Shown here: positions 26,305-34,993 of the stretch, in pieces
How the letters are laid out: every line of letters begins with the position of its first letter
Numbering within the stretch: the first letter of the stretch is position 1
NCBI GenBank assembly: GCA_001898145.1
Contig: MKSR01000019.1
Coordinates: 186,001 to 250,000 of the forward strand
Direction of reading: 5' to 3'
Origin: Dyadobacter sp. 50-39
Lineage (GTDB): Bacteria; Bacteroidota; Bacteroidia; Cytophagales; Spirosomataceae
DNA length: 64,000 bases
Position numbers and translations under genes: made by a program
The notes under the pieces: model-generated
Database searches by the model: none
Seen by the model: only the letters and a program-made list of their open reading frames with translations
Told to the model about the DNA's origin: nothing

Positions 26305-29300
26305 CTATCGCGATTTCCAGAATTTGCGTAAATCAAGCGTATTGGGATACTCCGGATTGATCAGTTCAATGGGCGTGTCGCTGCGCATTTCCTTTTTCGT
26401 TTCGGCTACAAACCGCGAAACTCCGGAGGATGTTTTCTCGATCACCGGCACCTCGCGGGTCGCCGACGGCGTATGCCCGAAACCCTGGAACAGGCTGATT
26501 TTACGTGATTCGGCCTCGAAAGCATTGACCGGGTAAGTATCAAAACTGCGGCCGCCGGGATGCGAAACGAAATAGGTACAGCCGCCCAATATACGGTTAT
26601 TCCAGGTATCCACAATATCGAAAACCAGCGGCGCATCGGCCCCGATGGTGGGGTGCAATGCCGACGGCGGGTTCCAGGCCTTGTAACGGATACCCGACAC
26701 ATATTCGCCCTTGATGCCGGCGCTGCGGAGCGGTACCCGGCAGCCATTGCAGACCAGGATATGCCTTCCTTCCACAAATCCGCTCACTTTCACCTGCAAC
26801 CTTTCCAACGAAGAATCCACAAACCTCGCCGTGCCTGCATTCGACAGTTCTTCTCCCAAAACATGCCACGGCTCGATGCCCAGGCGCAATTCAAGCTGGA
26901 TATTATCCACGGTAATGCCGCCATAATGCGGAAAGCGGAACTCGAAGAACGGGTCGAACCAGGAAATATCGAAATTGTAGCCTGCCGCTTTCAAATCATT
27001 TACCACATCCACCATATCGAGATAGGCGAAATGCGGCAGCAGGAACCGATCATGCAGTTCGGTACCCCAGCGAATGAGTTTGTGCTTGTAAGGTTCTTTC
27101 CAAAACTTCGCGATGAGCGCACGTATGAGGAGCGTCTGCACGAGGTTCATATGCTTGTGCGGAGGCATATCGAATGCCCGGAATTCAAGGATACCCAGCC
27201 GTCCGCTCGACGAGTCGGGCGAATACAGTTTATCCATACAAAACTCCGAGCGGTGGGTGTTACCCGTAATATCCACCAACAGATTCCGGAAAATGCGGTC
27301 CACCATCCAGAATGGCACCTCGCCTTCCTCCGGGATCTGCTCGAATGCGATTTCCACCTCATACAGTCGCTCGTCGCGGCCTTCATCAATGCGAGGCGCC
27401 TGGCTGGTAGGACCGATAAACGGCCCGGCAAACAGATAGCTCAGTGCCGGGTGGTGCTGCCAATAAGTGAGCAGGCTGCGCAGCAGATCGGGCCGGCGCA
27501 ATATCGGGCTGTCGGCGGGTTTGGCACCTCCTATTGTAACATGGTTGCCGCCGCCCGTGCCGGTATGCCGCCCATCGACCATAAATTTGTCGGTACCCAG
27601 CCGCGAAAAAAATGCCTCTTCATACAATGCACTGATGTTATCGACCAGCTCCTGCCAGTTCTTAGCGGGATGGATGTTCACCTCGATCACTCCGGGGTCG
27701 GGTGTGACGATCAGCTTCTGCACACGGTAATCGGACGGTGCCGGGTAACCTTCGATACGCACCGGCATTCTCAGTTTTTCGGCAGTGGCTTCAATGGAGG
27801 CCATCAGGTCGAGGTAATGCTCCAGGTAATCCGTCGGTGGCAGGAAAATGTAGATAATGCCGTCACGTTCTTCCACGCAAATCGCCGTTTTGATCACCGG
27901 AACGTCGAAAAGCGGATTATTCTGCGCCTCATCCTGCTTCTGTTTTTTCGTATCTTCTTCCTCGTTGGCCGGCTGCACATGCAATGGCAGCTCATAAGGA
28001 GGAGCTACGGTGCCATACCGCGCCTGCACCACAGGCTGGTAATCGGCCAACGCCGGCAAATCCTCAAACGGGCTGCGCTCCACGGGCTGTTCACGACGTT
28101 CCCTCGCGATTTCGGGCAGTGATTTCAGGGGCAAACGGTAACCCATCGCCGAATTACCGGGAATCAGGAAACAATTACCGCGGCGGAACTGCCAGGCGGT
28201 GCTCGTCCAATGCTTTTCATCTTCCTCCCATTTGACGGGAATGACGAATCCGGCGGGGTTATTCAGGCCTCTTTCAAGCAATTTGGCCAGTGTACGACGC
28301 TCAACTGAATCCTTCAAATTCACTTTCAGAGGATCCACATTCACAGGTACTTTCCCCTCTTCCATGGCCCAGTAAATAGGGTCCTCATAAGCGGGAGTAA
28401 TGTTATTGGTATCGATGCCGAGGTATCTTGTCAATTCGCGGGTGAAAATCTCCGCTTCTCCGTAAGTGTATTGCGTTTGCCCTTCCTTCGCAACGAGTTC
28501 ATCGTTTTTCCACATCGGCACACCGTCAGTCCGCCAGTACAGCGCGTATTGCCAGCGGGGAAAAAGTTCGCCCGGGTACCATTTACCCTGGCCAAAATGC
28601 AGCAATCCGCCGTGCGCGAAACGGTTTTTGAGCCTCAATGCAAGATCATAAGCCAGCTGACGCTTTAAAGGCCCGTCGGCTGCCGTGTTCCATTCAGCGG
28701 ATTCATAGTCATCGATCGAAATGAATGTCGGCTCGCCGCCCATAGTGAGGCGTACGTCGTTGTCCTGTAAATCCTTTTCCACATCATACCCAACTTGCAT
28801 CACCTGTGCCCATTGCTCCTCGGAATACGGCTTGGTCACGCGCGGGTCTTCGTGAATACGGAACACCTTGTTGTCAAACTCGAATGTCACTTCGGCAATG
28901 TCCGTCGCACCCGAAACCGGCGCCGCGCTGGCATAATCCGGCGTACAGCAAAGCGGAATGTGGCCTTCGCTTGCAAAGAGGCCGGACGTAGGGTCCAGAC
29001 CGATCCATCCCGCCCCGGGCACATAAGCCTCCGTCCACGCGTGGAGGTCTGTAAAATCCGCCTCCGGGCCCGAAGGTCCGTCCAGCGATTTGATATCCGA
29101 AGTAAGCTGCACCAGGTAGCCCGAAACAAACCTCGCCGCAATGCCCAGGTGCCGCAGGACCTGTACCAACAGCCACGCCGAGTCGCGGCACGAACCGCTT
29201 TTGATCGTGAGCGTCTGCTCGCAGGTCTGCACGCCCGCTTCCATGCGGATGTTGTAGTTAATAGCCTTATACAGCTCCTGGTTGAGATACACCAGGAAAT

Positions 29301-29730
29301 CAACCGTTTTGATATCCTGCTGAATATTCAGATTTCGGATAAAATCCATTAAAAGCGGCCCAGCTTCCCGCGCTTCGAGGTAAGGACCGAGCTCTTTGGC
29401 CAGGGTAAGCTCGTATTCGAACGGATATTTATCCGCATAATCCTCCACGAAAAAGTCGAACGGGTTGATTACCTGCATTTTGGCGATCACCTCCACGTCG
29501 ATGCTCAGCTCCGTGGCTTTTTCGGGAAAAACCACCCTGGCCTGGTAGTTGCCGAACGGATCCTGCTGCCAGTTGATGAAGTGATTTTCGGGCTTAATTT
29601 TCAAAGAATATCCTTCAATCGGCGTCCGTGAATGCGGCGCAGGACGTAACCTGAAAATATGCGGTGAAAGAGAAACACTCCGGTCGAACTTATATCTTGT
29701 TTTGTGCGAAATAGCAACTTTTATAGCCAT
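26305..29730 (-). CDS. Large transglutaminase-DUF2126 protein
   Basis: A 1141-residue protein. Residues 1-100 are the transglutaminase N-terminal beta domain. Residues 130-260 are the transglutaminase core with Cys181 in SGSCRDSAW, His230 in LHAWTEAY and Asp246 in GLDPTSG. From about 290 to the end is DUF2126 (COG4196 type), with RLTMGGEPTFISIDD, HFGQGKWYPGELFPRW and GRHTGTGGGNHVTIGG. The second part has a repertoire of His, Glu and Asp residues typical of an enzyme, possibly a ligase of the glutamine-synthetase/GCS type, but its reaction is not established. It is the first gene of the three-gene unit. Confidence 0.9.
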   Translation of the reverse strand: MAIKVAISHKTRYKFDRSVSLSPHIFRLRPAPHSRTPIEGYSLKIKPENHFINWQQDPFGNYQARVVFPEKATELSIDVEVIAKMQVINPFDFFVEDYADKYPFEYELTLAKELGPYLEAREAGPLLMDFIRNLNIQQDIKTVDFLVYLNQELYKAINYNIRMEAGVQTCEQTLTIKSGSCRDSAWLLVQVLRHLGIAARFVSGYLVQLTSDIKSLDGPSGPEADFTDLHAWTEAYVPGAGWIGLDPTSGLFASEGHIPLCCTPDYASAAPVSGATDIAEVTFEFDNKVFRIHEDPRVTKPYSEEQWAQVMQVGYDVEKDLQDNDVRLTMGGEPTFISIDDYESAEWNTAADGPLKRQLAYDLALRLKNRFAHGGLLHFGQGKWYPGELFPRWQYALYWRTDGVPMWKNDELVAKEGQTQYTYGEAEIFTRELTRYLGIDTNNITPAYEDPIYWAMEEGKVPVNVDPLKVNLKDSVERRTLAKLLERGLNNPAGFVIPVKWEEDEKHWTSTAWQFRRGNCFLIPGNSAMGYRLPLKSLPEIARERREQPVERSPFEDLPALADYQPVVQARYGTVAPPYELPLHVQPANEEEDTKKQKQDEAQNNPLFDVPVIKTAICVEERDGIIYIFLPPTDYLEHYLDLMASIEATAEKLRMPVRIEGYPAPSDYRVQKLIVTPDPGVIEVNIHPAKNWQELVDNISALYEEAFFSRLGTDKFMVDGRHTGTGGGNHVTIGGAKPADSPILRRPDLLRSLLTYWQHHPALSYLFAGPFIGPTSQAPRIDEGRDERLYEVEIAFEQIPEEGEVPFWMVDRIFRNLLVDITGNTHRSEFCMDKLYSPDSSSGRLGILEFRAFDMPPHKHMNLVQTLLIRALIAKFWKEPYKHKLIRWGTELHDRFLLPHFAYLDMVDVVNDLKAAGYNFDISWFDPFFEFRFPHYGGITVDNIQLELRLGIEPWHVLGEELSNAGTARFVDSSLERLQVKVSGFVEGRHILVCNGCRVPLRSAGIKGEYVSGIRYKAWNPPSALHPTIGADAPLVFDIVDTWNNRILGGCTYFVSHPGGRSFDTYPVNAFEAESRKISLFQGFGHTPSATREVPVIEKTSSGVSRFVAETKKEMRSDTPIELINPEYPNTLDLRKFWKSR

Positions 29731-30045
29731 AGTAGGAGTATTACAATAAAATTAGATAATTTGGCAAGCAGGGACGTATCAAATTCTAAACAAACGCTTT
29801 GTCCTTATTTTTCAAAATATATAGTTGCAGGAAATCGTCAAAGCAGAATATTATTTTTCTCTACACCCATCAACTCAGTCCGGTTGTTCCAAACCTTGCC
29901 ACAAAGCTAACGAGTCTTATAAACAACATACCGCTTTGTTTTCATTCATCATTCGTTAGCGCGTACATCCGGGGCCAGGACTGATTATTCCTTAAAAGTT
30001 ACGTAATTCGCTAAAATCCTTACGATACCATTAGTTTAGTCCAAA
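29731..30045. other. Intergenic region between the amidoligase locus and proC
   Basis: About 315 nt without a convincing gene; two short open frames here have no recognisable features. It holds an 8-bp inverted repeat, GCTAACGA (29906-29913) with TCGTTAGC (29953-29960), and a minus-strand TAGCTTTG (29902-29909) that matches the -7 consensus and could serve the transglutaminase operon. The -33 spacing is poor. Confidence 0.4.
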
Positions 30046-30849
30046 ATGAAAATTGCTATCATCGGCTGCGGCAACATGGGTATGGCCTTCGCCCGCGCCT
30101 TCCTGAAATTCGACCTCGTCAAAAACCAGGATTTTTTATTGGTTGAAAAAAGCGCCGACCGTATGGAAAGCCTCACGAGTTTCCAGCCCGGCGTGATTAC
30201 GGGCATGATCGGCCCGCAGATCGGTGAATACGACCTGATCATCCTTTCGGTGAAGCCGCAGGATTTTCTTTCGGTGGCTGGCGCCCTTAAAGAAGTAATC
30301 AAACCCACCCAGGTTGTCCTGTCGATCATGGCGGGTGTAACGATCGAGGGCATACAGAATGCGCTTGACCATAAACCAGTGATCCGCGCCATGCCCAACA
30401 CCCCTGCCATGCTCGGAATGGGCATCACGGCCTATTCTGCATCGCCGGAAGTGGATATTCATCAGCTGCGCAAAATCGAAAACCTCATCAATGCCACCGG
30501 GCGCTCGGTGTTTCTGGAAGACGAAGATCAACTGAATGCAGTAACCGCATTGAGCGGCAGCGGGCCGGCTTATTTCTTTTATGTGGTGAAAGCGATGATC
30601 GAGGCTGGCAAGCAAATGGGCTTCGAGGAATCGGTGGCCGCATTGCTCGTGAAGCAGACCATGCTGGGCTCTTACCACCTGATCAACACCGCCGACAAGT
30701 CGCTCGACGACCTGATCAAGGCTGTTGCTTCCAAAGGTGGGACTACGGAAGCCGCATTACGCCAGTTTGAGGCAGGAGGATTAGACAAAACGCTTGAAAA
30801 CGGCATTTTCGCGGCGCAAGTGCGCTCTACGGAATTGTCGAAAGGGTAA
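30046..30849 (+). CDS. proC: Pyrroline-5-carboxylate reductase
   Basis: The last enzyme of proline synthesis, reducing pyrroline-5-carboxylate with NAD(P)H. The nucleotide-binding IIGCGNMGMAFARAF is at residues 4-18, PNTPAMLGMGITAY near 120, and the C-terminal signature AVASKGGTTEAALRQFEAGG near 228-247. The 267-residue length is typical. It is not part of an evident proline operon. Confidence 0.95.
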   Translation: MKIAIIGCGNMGMAFARAFLKFDLVKNQDFLLVEKSADRMESLTSFQPGVITGMIGPQIGEYDLIILSVKPQDFLSVAGALKEVIKPTQVVLSIMAGVTIEGIQNALDHKPVIRAMPNTPAMLGMGITAYSASPEVDIHQLRKIENLINATGRSVFLEDEDQLNAVTALSGSGPAYFFYVVKAMIEAGKQMGFEESVAALLVKQTMLGSYHLINTADKSLDDLIKAVASKGGTTEAALRQFEAGGLDKTLENGIFAAQVRSTELSKG

Positions 30850-30856
30850 AATGCTT

Positions 30857-30932
30857 GTCAGCCTGAGCGGACCGGGCCGCCGGGCGGTCGAAGGCCGGTA
30901 CTGCAACGGCCTTCGACTCCGCTCAGGCTGAC
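30857..30932. repeat. Intergenic palindromic repeat element
   Basis: Outer arms GTCAGCCTGAGCGG and CCGCTCAGGCTGAC are exact inverted repeats, and inner blocks GGTCGAAGGCCG and CGGCCTTCGACTC continue the pairing. A GC-rich insertion (ACCGGGCCGCCGGG) interrupts the left arm. It lies between proC and the DUF1338 gene. Related copies are at 20987-21012 and 34889-34967. Confidence 0.75.
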
Positions 30933-30966
30933 ACATTCACTTCATTAATCATCAAACTCTGAAAGT

Positions 30967-31878
30967 ATGGAAACGTCAGCCAGCAAACTCGCAACGCTCG
31001 ACATCGTACTCAACGGCTTAATGCGTCGCTATAAGGAGCGCGTGCCGGACGTGGGCATTATCCTCGACGCGATGGTGAGCGACGGCATTGTCCCCAGCGA
31101 AGACGCTATCGAAAACGACCATATTGCATTCCGGACAATGGGCGTGCCGCAGTTGGGCGTGCAATCGTTCGAGAAAATCTTCCTGCATTATGGCTATGAG
31201 AAGCGCGACCATTACTTTTTCGAAGGTAAAAAGCTCGATGCGTGGTGGTACTCCCCGCCCCGCGAAACCGACCCGCGCATATTCGTGAGCGAGTTGCGCG
31301 TAGGCGACCTTTCCGAAGAAAGCCAACGCATCATCCGCAGCTATACCGACGGGGTCGCCACCGACCCCGTCGATTCCCTCGACCTCGCCAATGGCGAAGC
31401 CGTGGATACATTTCTCCACCAGCCGCTATGGCGAACGCCCACCGTCGCCGATTACCAGTCATTATTAAAGGAAAGCGAATACGCCGCATGGGTGATGTAC
31501 AACCGCTATTACCTCAACCACTTCACGATCAGCGTCCACAACCTGCCCGAAGGCTACAATACCGTAGCGCAATTCAACGATTTTCTGGAAAAGCACGGTA
31601 TCAAACTGAACACCTCGGGCGGTAAGATCAAGATAAGCCCGGACGGCGGCTTGCTGCAAAGCGCGACCGTCGCCGAAATGCTGGATGCGGAATTTGCCAA
31701 TGGCGAGAAGTTGCGCATTTCCGGTTCCTATGTTGAATTCGCGGAACGGAAAGTGCTACCGGAGTTTACAAATCTCCCAGCGACTGAAATTAAGCGAAAA
31801 CATCGCCGGGATGGCTTTGAAGCTGGTAATGCGGATAAGATTTTTGAGAGTACCTACACTACGCAAACGGGGCGCTAG
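30967..31878 (+). CDS. DUF1338 family protein (2-oxoadipate dioxygenase/decarboxylase-like)
   Basis: A 303-residue member of the DUF1338 family, whose characterised members are Fe(II)-dependent 2-oxoadipate dioxygenase/decarboxylases of lysine catabolism. NDHIAFRTMG (His near 48), LNHFTISVHNLPEG and the C-terminal SYVEFAERK provide the expected His/His/Glu metal ligands. No other lysine-degradation gene is adjacent, so the substrate is inferred from family only. Its stop overlaps the convergent DUF2442 gene by 4 nt. Confidence 0.82.
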   Translation: METSASKLATLDIVLNGLMRRYKERVPDVGIILDAMVSDGIVPSEDAIENDHIAFRTMGVPQLGVQSFEKIFLHYGYEKRDHYFFEGKKLDAWWYSPPRETDPRIFVSELRVGDLSEESQRIIRSYTDGVATDPVDSLDLANGEAVDTFLHQPLWRTPTVADYQSLLKESEYAAWVMYNRYYLNHFTISVHNLPEGYNTVAQFNDFLEKHGIKLNTSGGKIKISPDGGLLQSATVAEMLDAEFANGEKLRISGSYVEFAERKVLPEFTNLPATEIKRKHRRDGFEAGNADKIFESTYTTQTGR

Positions 31879-32171
31879 GCAGGCGTTGAATGTTGAAAAA
31901 GGACATCCGGGCAAAAGTCTAATGGCGCTGAGATCAGCTTACCGTCGTAATCTTCCATCTCGGTCATATTTTCCCAAAGAATGGTTCTGCCGTCTGTTTT
32001 TGCCTGAATGAAAATCTCAGGTTGAAGAATCTTGCCGAACGGGCTTTTGTCATTGCCGTTATATTCCGCGAGAAACTTTCCAAAATCCATAACCCGAACC
32101 TGCCCATCCGTCCAGAGCGACTTGATGATGAATGGTTCTACGGATAATATTTCTTCGATTCTCGGATTCAT
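31875..32171 (-). CDS. DUF2442 domain-containing protein
   Basis: A 98-residue protein; the IEEILSVEPFIIKSLWTDGQVRVMDF pattern is typical of DUF2442, a small family often paired with DUF4160 genes and suspected to belong to toxin-antitoxin-like modules. Its ATG at 32171 overlaps the stop codon of the upstream DUF4160 frame (TAATG), so it was built to be translationally coupled to that gene, which now carries an internal stop. Function is unknown. Confidence 0.75.
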   Translation of the reverse strand: MNPRIEEILSVEPFIIKSLWTDGQVRVMDFGKFLAEYNGNDKSPFGKILQPEIFIQAKTDGRTILWENMTEMEDYDGKLISAPLDFCPDVLFQHSTPA

Positions 32172-32434
32172 TATTGTAGCGGCCTGATCTTTCGCAGCCT
32201 CCCGTTGTCCTTCTGGGACTCTTCGTAGTTCAAAACCAATTCATCCCGGTAAAGTTCCACCCAAGCCTGGATCAACCTGATCTGCTTTCTAGGTAAATCC
32301 CCAACAATTACATTGCCGGTTTCAATCGAAAATTACGCTTCCTGACCTCCGTACTCGGCATGGAAATGCGGTGGAAGGTGATCTCTGAAATACATATAAA
32401 TAATGATTCCGAAGAAGCGGGAGATTTCTGGCAT
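32171..32434 (-). pseudogene. DUF4160-type gene interrupted by an in-frame stop
   Basis: From the ATG at 32434 the frame encodes MPEISRFFGIIIYMYFRDH followed by LPPHFHAEYGGQEA, the DUF4160 N-terminus. It then meets TAA at codon 34 (32333-32335). After that stop the same frame stays open and family-like for 53 more codons (FSIETGNVIVGDLPRKQIRL and onward), ending at TAA 32171-32173. No frameshift is needed; one base change would restore an 87-residue protein. Reinitiation at internal codons, or a sequencing error, cannot be excluded. Confidence 0.8.
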
Positions 32435-32469
32435 AGTGAATGTGTATAAGTGGTATAAATCGACGCTAT

Positions 32470-34407
32470 TTACTCATTAACCAGCAAATGCACAACCCGC
32501 AATGCATTCCCCTCACTCTTCTCATTCTTCTCCCCCGAAATCGTCAACCGCAACTTATGTTTCCCGGCCGATAACTCATCGGCCAGCATGAGGTACCAGG
32601 GCAAATGCAGCTGATTGCTCCATGGCGTGTAAGTGTCCAGGCTTCTCGGGTTTTTGCCGTCAATCGTATAAGTGATTTTCCCGGCGTCCGGCCCGGATAT
32701 GATGGCGATACCCACACCGCGGCCTTTGAATTCGAAATCGAATGCAGAACCGGCGGTTTCTGCGACCAGCATTGGGACGTCTACAAAACCCGGGCGGGTC
32801 TGGAATTTGACTTTGGGTTTCCAATCCGGATCAAGGGTGAAGCCTTTGAGATTTTTGGCTTCTTCCAAGGAATGGTAGCTGCCTTTGTCGTAGCTGAATC
32901 GGTCCATTGGCGCAGGGAGTTTGATGACGCCGGTTGCCGGAGATTCCATTTTAAGCATTTCCTTGATGGTCTGGGCGTAGATTTCCTGACCGTAAGGTGA
33001 TGGATGCAAATCTTTGAAATCGTATTTCCAGGTGAATTCGCCGGACTTGATGCGGTCGTAGACTTCCCTGGCGAGGTTGATGTAAACAGCGCCGTAATGT
33101 TTTGCCACGCGTTCGTGCACGTTTACCTCTACGGGCTCTCTGCCCGCGGCGTAATCGTCATTCTTTTTCGGCTCAGCGAACGCCATCATCACCACATTCG
33201 CGCTGGGGTTAGCGGCGTACATTTGTCTTAAAATGCCGTCCAATGCCCTGATCTGCGCCTTTTCGCTGAAACCGTTGCCCCGGTCATTTACCGCTGCCTC
33301 TACAAAAAGCAGGTCGGGTGTGCCCTTTGCAAGTACGTCGCGGCTGAAACGCATGGAATGGGGCGTGCTGCCGAGCGACGGAATCCCGGCGGCAATGAAT
33401 GTAAATTCGGTATCCGGGAAATGCTCGCGAAGGTATTGCGACGTCTTGTCGCGCCAGCCGGGATTGTGGGTGATAGAGCCGCCAAGGAAAGCGACGGTGC
33501 CCTTTTTCGTATTCCTGAATTTCTCAAATGCATTGCCCAGACCTTTGTTCAAAGTAATGTAAGGCGTGTGAAGCAGCGGCTTCCGCACCGGTACGCTATT
33601 CTCCTCCACGAAATTGGCGAAGAATTCGGGATGTTCGATTGGGAAATGGTGGCCTTCCATCGCCTGCTCACCGCGTGTCATCGGGTACACGCTCACAGGA
33701 CCACCTAATGCGACGTAGTTTTTGATCAGCAGGTCCGTATTTTCCGCCGCCGGCACGTGTTCGTCTTTCAAACCAATTACATGCGCAACAGGCACTTTAA
33801 ATGCGGCCAGGCCCGCGAGGTCGTTCAAGGGAATATCGGTGAAGTTGGCGGCCTGCTCCTCGGTGAGATTGAAAATTTGCTTCCAGGCTTCCCAGTCTTT
33901 GGGCGAGCCCTTGCCTTTACCCTTGCCGCCCGGCCAGCTTTTCGGGTCTGCAACGGGTGCTTCGGCGTAAATGCAGCTCACTTTGTCTGGATTGCGTTTG
34001 GCCCAGCCATATACATACAATCCACCCCGGCTCACACCCTCTAGTGCCACCTTCGGGGCAAAATGCTTCTCTTTTACGAGGTAATCGTAAAACGCATCCC
34101 AGACCTGCATTGCTTTCGGGTGTGCGAACATGTCATTGGTGTTCACATATGCCACATGGAACCCGCGTGAGAGCAGGATACTGTCCATATCCGTGTGCCA
34201 TGTGGGGAAATGTGCCCGCCATATCCACGGATTGCCGTCTTTGGGCTTACGGGGCTTCACATACCATGCATTTCGGTCCTGAAATGTGAATTCTACTTTT
34301 TCAAAACCCTTCCATTCCGTTGTTTTTTCAGGGATTTGGGCTAAAATAAGCGATGCCGGCAGTAGCAATATGGCCAGCAGCTGGCAGGCGAAACGTTTCT
34401 TGTTCAT
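32470..34407 (-). CDS. Exported fusion of alpha/beta-hydrolase and SGNH/GDSL hydrolase
   Basis: A 645-residue protein with a signal peptide (FACQLLAILLLPASLILAQ). The N-terminal alpha/beta-hydrolase has the nucleophile elbow GVSRGG at about residues 124-129 and an acid/His pair likely in GLKDEHVP and EGHHFP. The second half is an SGNH esterase: block I GGSITHN at 309-315, block III VNDRG near 375, block V DLHPS at 466-470. A C-terminal beta domain of about 140 residues follows. I start at the ATG at 34407; the frame runs to 34452 but adds only non-signal residues. Deacylation of plant or microbial glycans is the likely role. Confidence 0.82.
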   Translation of the reverse strand: MNKKRFACQLLAILLLPASLILAQIPEKTTEWKGFEKVEFTFQDRNAWYVKPRKPKDGNPWIWRAHFPTWHTDMDSILLSRGFHVAYVNTNDMFAHPKAMQVWDAFYDYLVKEKHFAPKVALEGVSRGGLYVYGWAKRNPDKVSCIYAEAPVADPKSWPGGKGKGKGSPKDWEAWKQIFNLTEEQAANFTDIPLNDLAGLAAFKVPVAHVIGLKDEHVPAAENTDLLIKNYVALGGPVSVYPMTRGEQAMEGHHFPIEHPEFFANFVEENSVPVRKPLLHTPYITLNKGLGNAFEKFRNTKKGTVAFLGGSITHNPGWRDKTSQYLREHFPDTEFTFIAAGIPSLGSTPHSMRFSRDVLAKGTPDLLFVEAAVNDRGNGFSEKAQIRALDGILRQMYAANPSANVVMMAFAEPKKNDDYAAGREPVEVNVHERVAKHYGAVYINLAREVYDRIKSGEFTWKYDFKDLHPSPYGQEIYAQTIKEMLKMESPATGVIKLPAPMDRFSYDKGSYHSLEEAKNLKGFTLDPDWKPKVKFQTRPGFVDVPMLVAETAGSAFDFEFKGRGVGIAIISGPDAGKITYTIDGKNPRSLDTYTPWSNQLHLPWYLMLADELSAGKHKLRLTISGEKNEKSEGNALRVVHLLVNE

Positions 34408-34507
34408 AGCTTTCAAAAGCAACCAAGCGCCCCATTTTACCGCGGGGCACATCCGCTTTGGTATGATATTTTAAACATTCCTCCTGAAACAATCTTGAAA
34501 AAGACTT

Positions 34508-34792
34508 ATGGATAAGATCGAAAAGTTTAAGACCATGGAGAAGATCCTTCGCGAAATCGAGGATTTGAAAAACAGCGAGACTGCCGTGATTAAGAAGATT
34601 GGTCAGATAGAAACAGAGAATATGAACGTGAACGTCCAGAACCTCGACAAGTCATTGAACGAGATTTACGACGGAGTTTATAAGAACCTTCAGAATGTGG
34701 AAAACCTGCAAAACGAGTTCACCGAAACGGTGGCCGATTTCAAGGAAAAAAACAAGATCACCGACGAGATGCTGCTCGAATTGAGAGAATAA
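34508..34792 (+). CDS. Small coiled-coil protein, unknown function
   Basis: A 94-residue acidic protein without signal or membrane segment. Heptad-like spacing of Ile, Leu and Val through nearly the whole length (KILREIEDLKNSETAVIKKIGQ and LQNVENLQNEFTETVADFKE) predicts a coiled coil. It has its own strong terminator downstream. I do not recognise a family. Coding potential is supported by clean start/stop placement and codon use like the neighbours. Confidence 0.6.
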   Translation: MDKIEKFKTMEKILREIEDLKNSETAVIKKIGQIETENMNVNVQNLDKSLNEIYDGVYKNLQNVENLQNEFTETVADFKEKNKITDEMLLELRE

Positions 34793-34820
34793 ATTGCCCT
34801 AACATCATCAGACTAGAAAC

Positions 34821-34860
34821 CAACAAAACGCCCCGGATCGCACGATTCGGGGCGTTTTGG
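34821..34860 (+). terminator. Terminator downstream of the coiled-coil gene
   Basis: AAAACGCCCCG (34825-34835) pairs with CGGGGCGTTTT (34848-34858); inner bases also pair, leaving a very short loop. A T-rich stretch follows on the plus strand. Confidence 0.8.
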
Positions 34861-34888
34861 ATTTTGGCTGGAAAGGGAAAAGGGAGGG

Positions 34889-34967
34889 ATGTCGCCCTGA
34901 GCGGAGTCGAAGGGCATGCGCGACGGTATCCCGTACGGACTGTCTTCGAGTTCGCTCAGACTGACAT
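34889..34967. repeat. Intergenic palindromic repeat element
   Basis: Left arm GTCGCCCTGAGCGGAGTCGA and right arm TCGAGTTCGCTCAGACTGAC are imperfect inverted repeats, with GTACGG/CCGTAC pairing at the centre. It lies between the coiled-coil gene terminator and mraY, close to the break of the dcw cluster. Related copies are at 30857-30932 and, as one arm, at 20987-21012. Confidence 0.7.
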
Positions 34968-34993
34968 TCTTCCGTATTATTCTTTCTTCCCTA

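Noticed and set aside
26560-28122. A 520-codon plus-strand frame opposite the DUF2126 domain
   Set aside because: It is antisense to a conserved protein, has no family features and skewed His/Arg/Gln composition typical of shadow frames.
29704-29984. Two short plus-strand frames upstream of proC
   Set aside because: Atypical composition (Phe, Ser, Asn, Cys), overlap with the 5' end of the transglutaminase gene, and no recognisable motif; treated as non-coding.
30857-30932. CRISPR repeat or attachment site
   Set aside because: The repeats are long inverted elements scattered singly between genes, with no regular spacers, integrase or cas genes.
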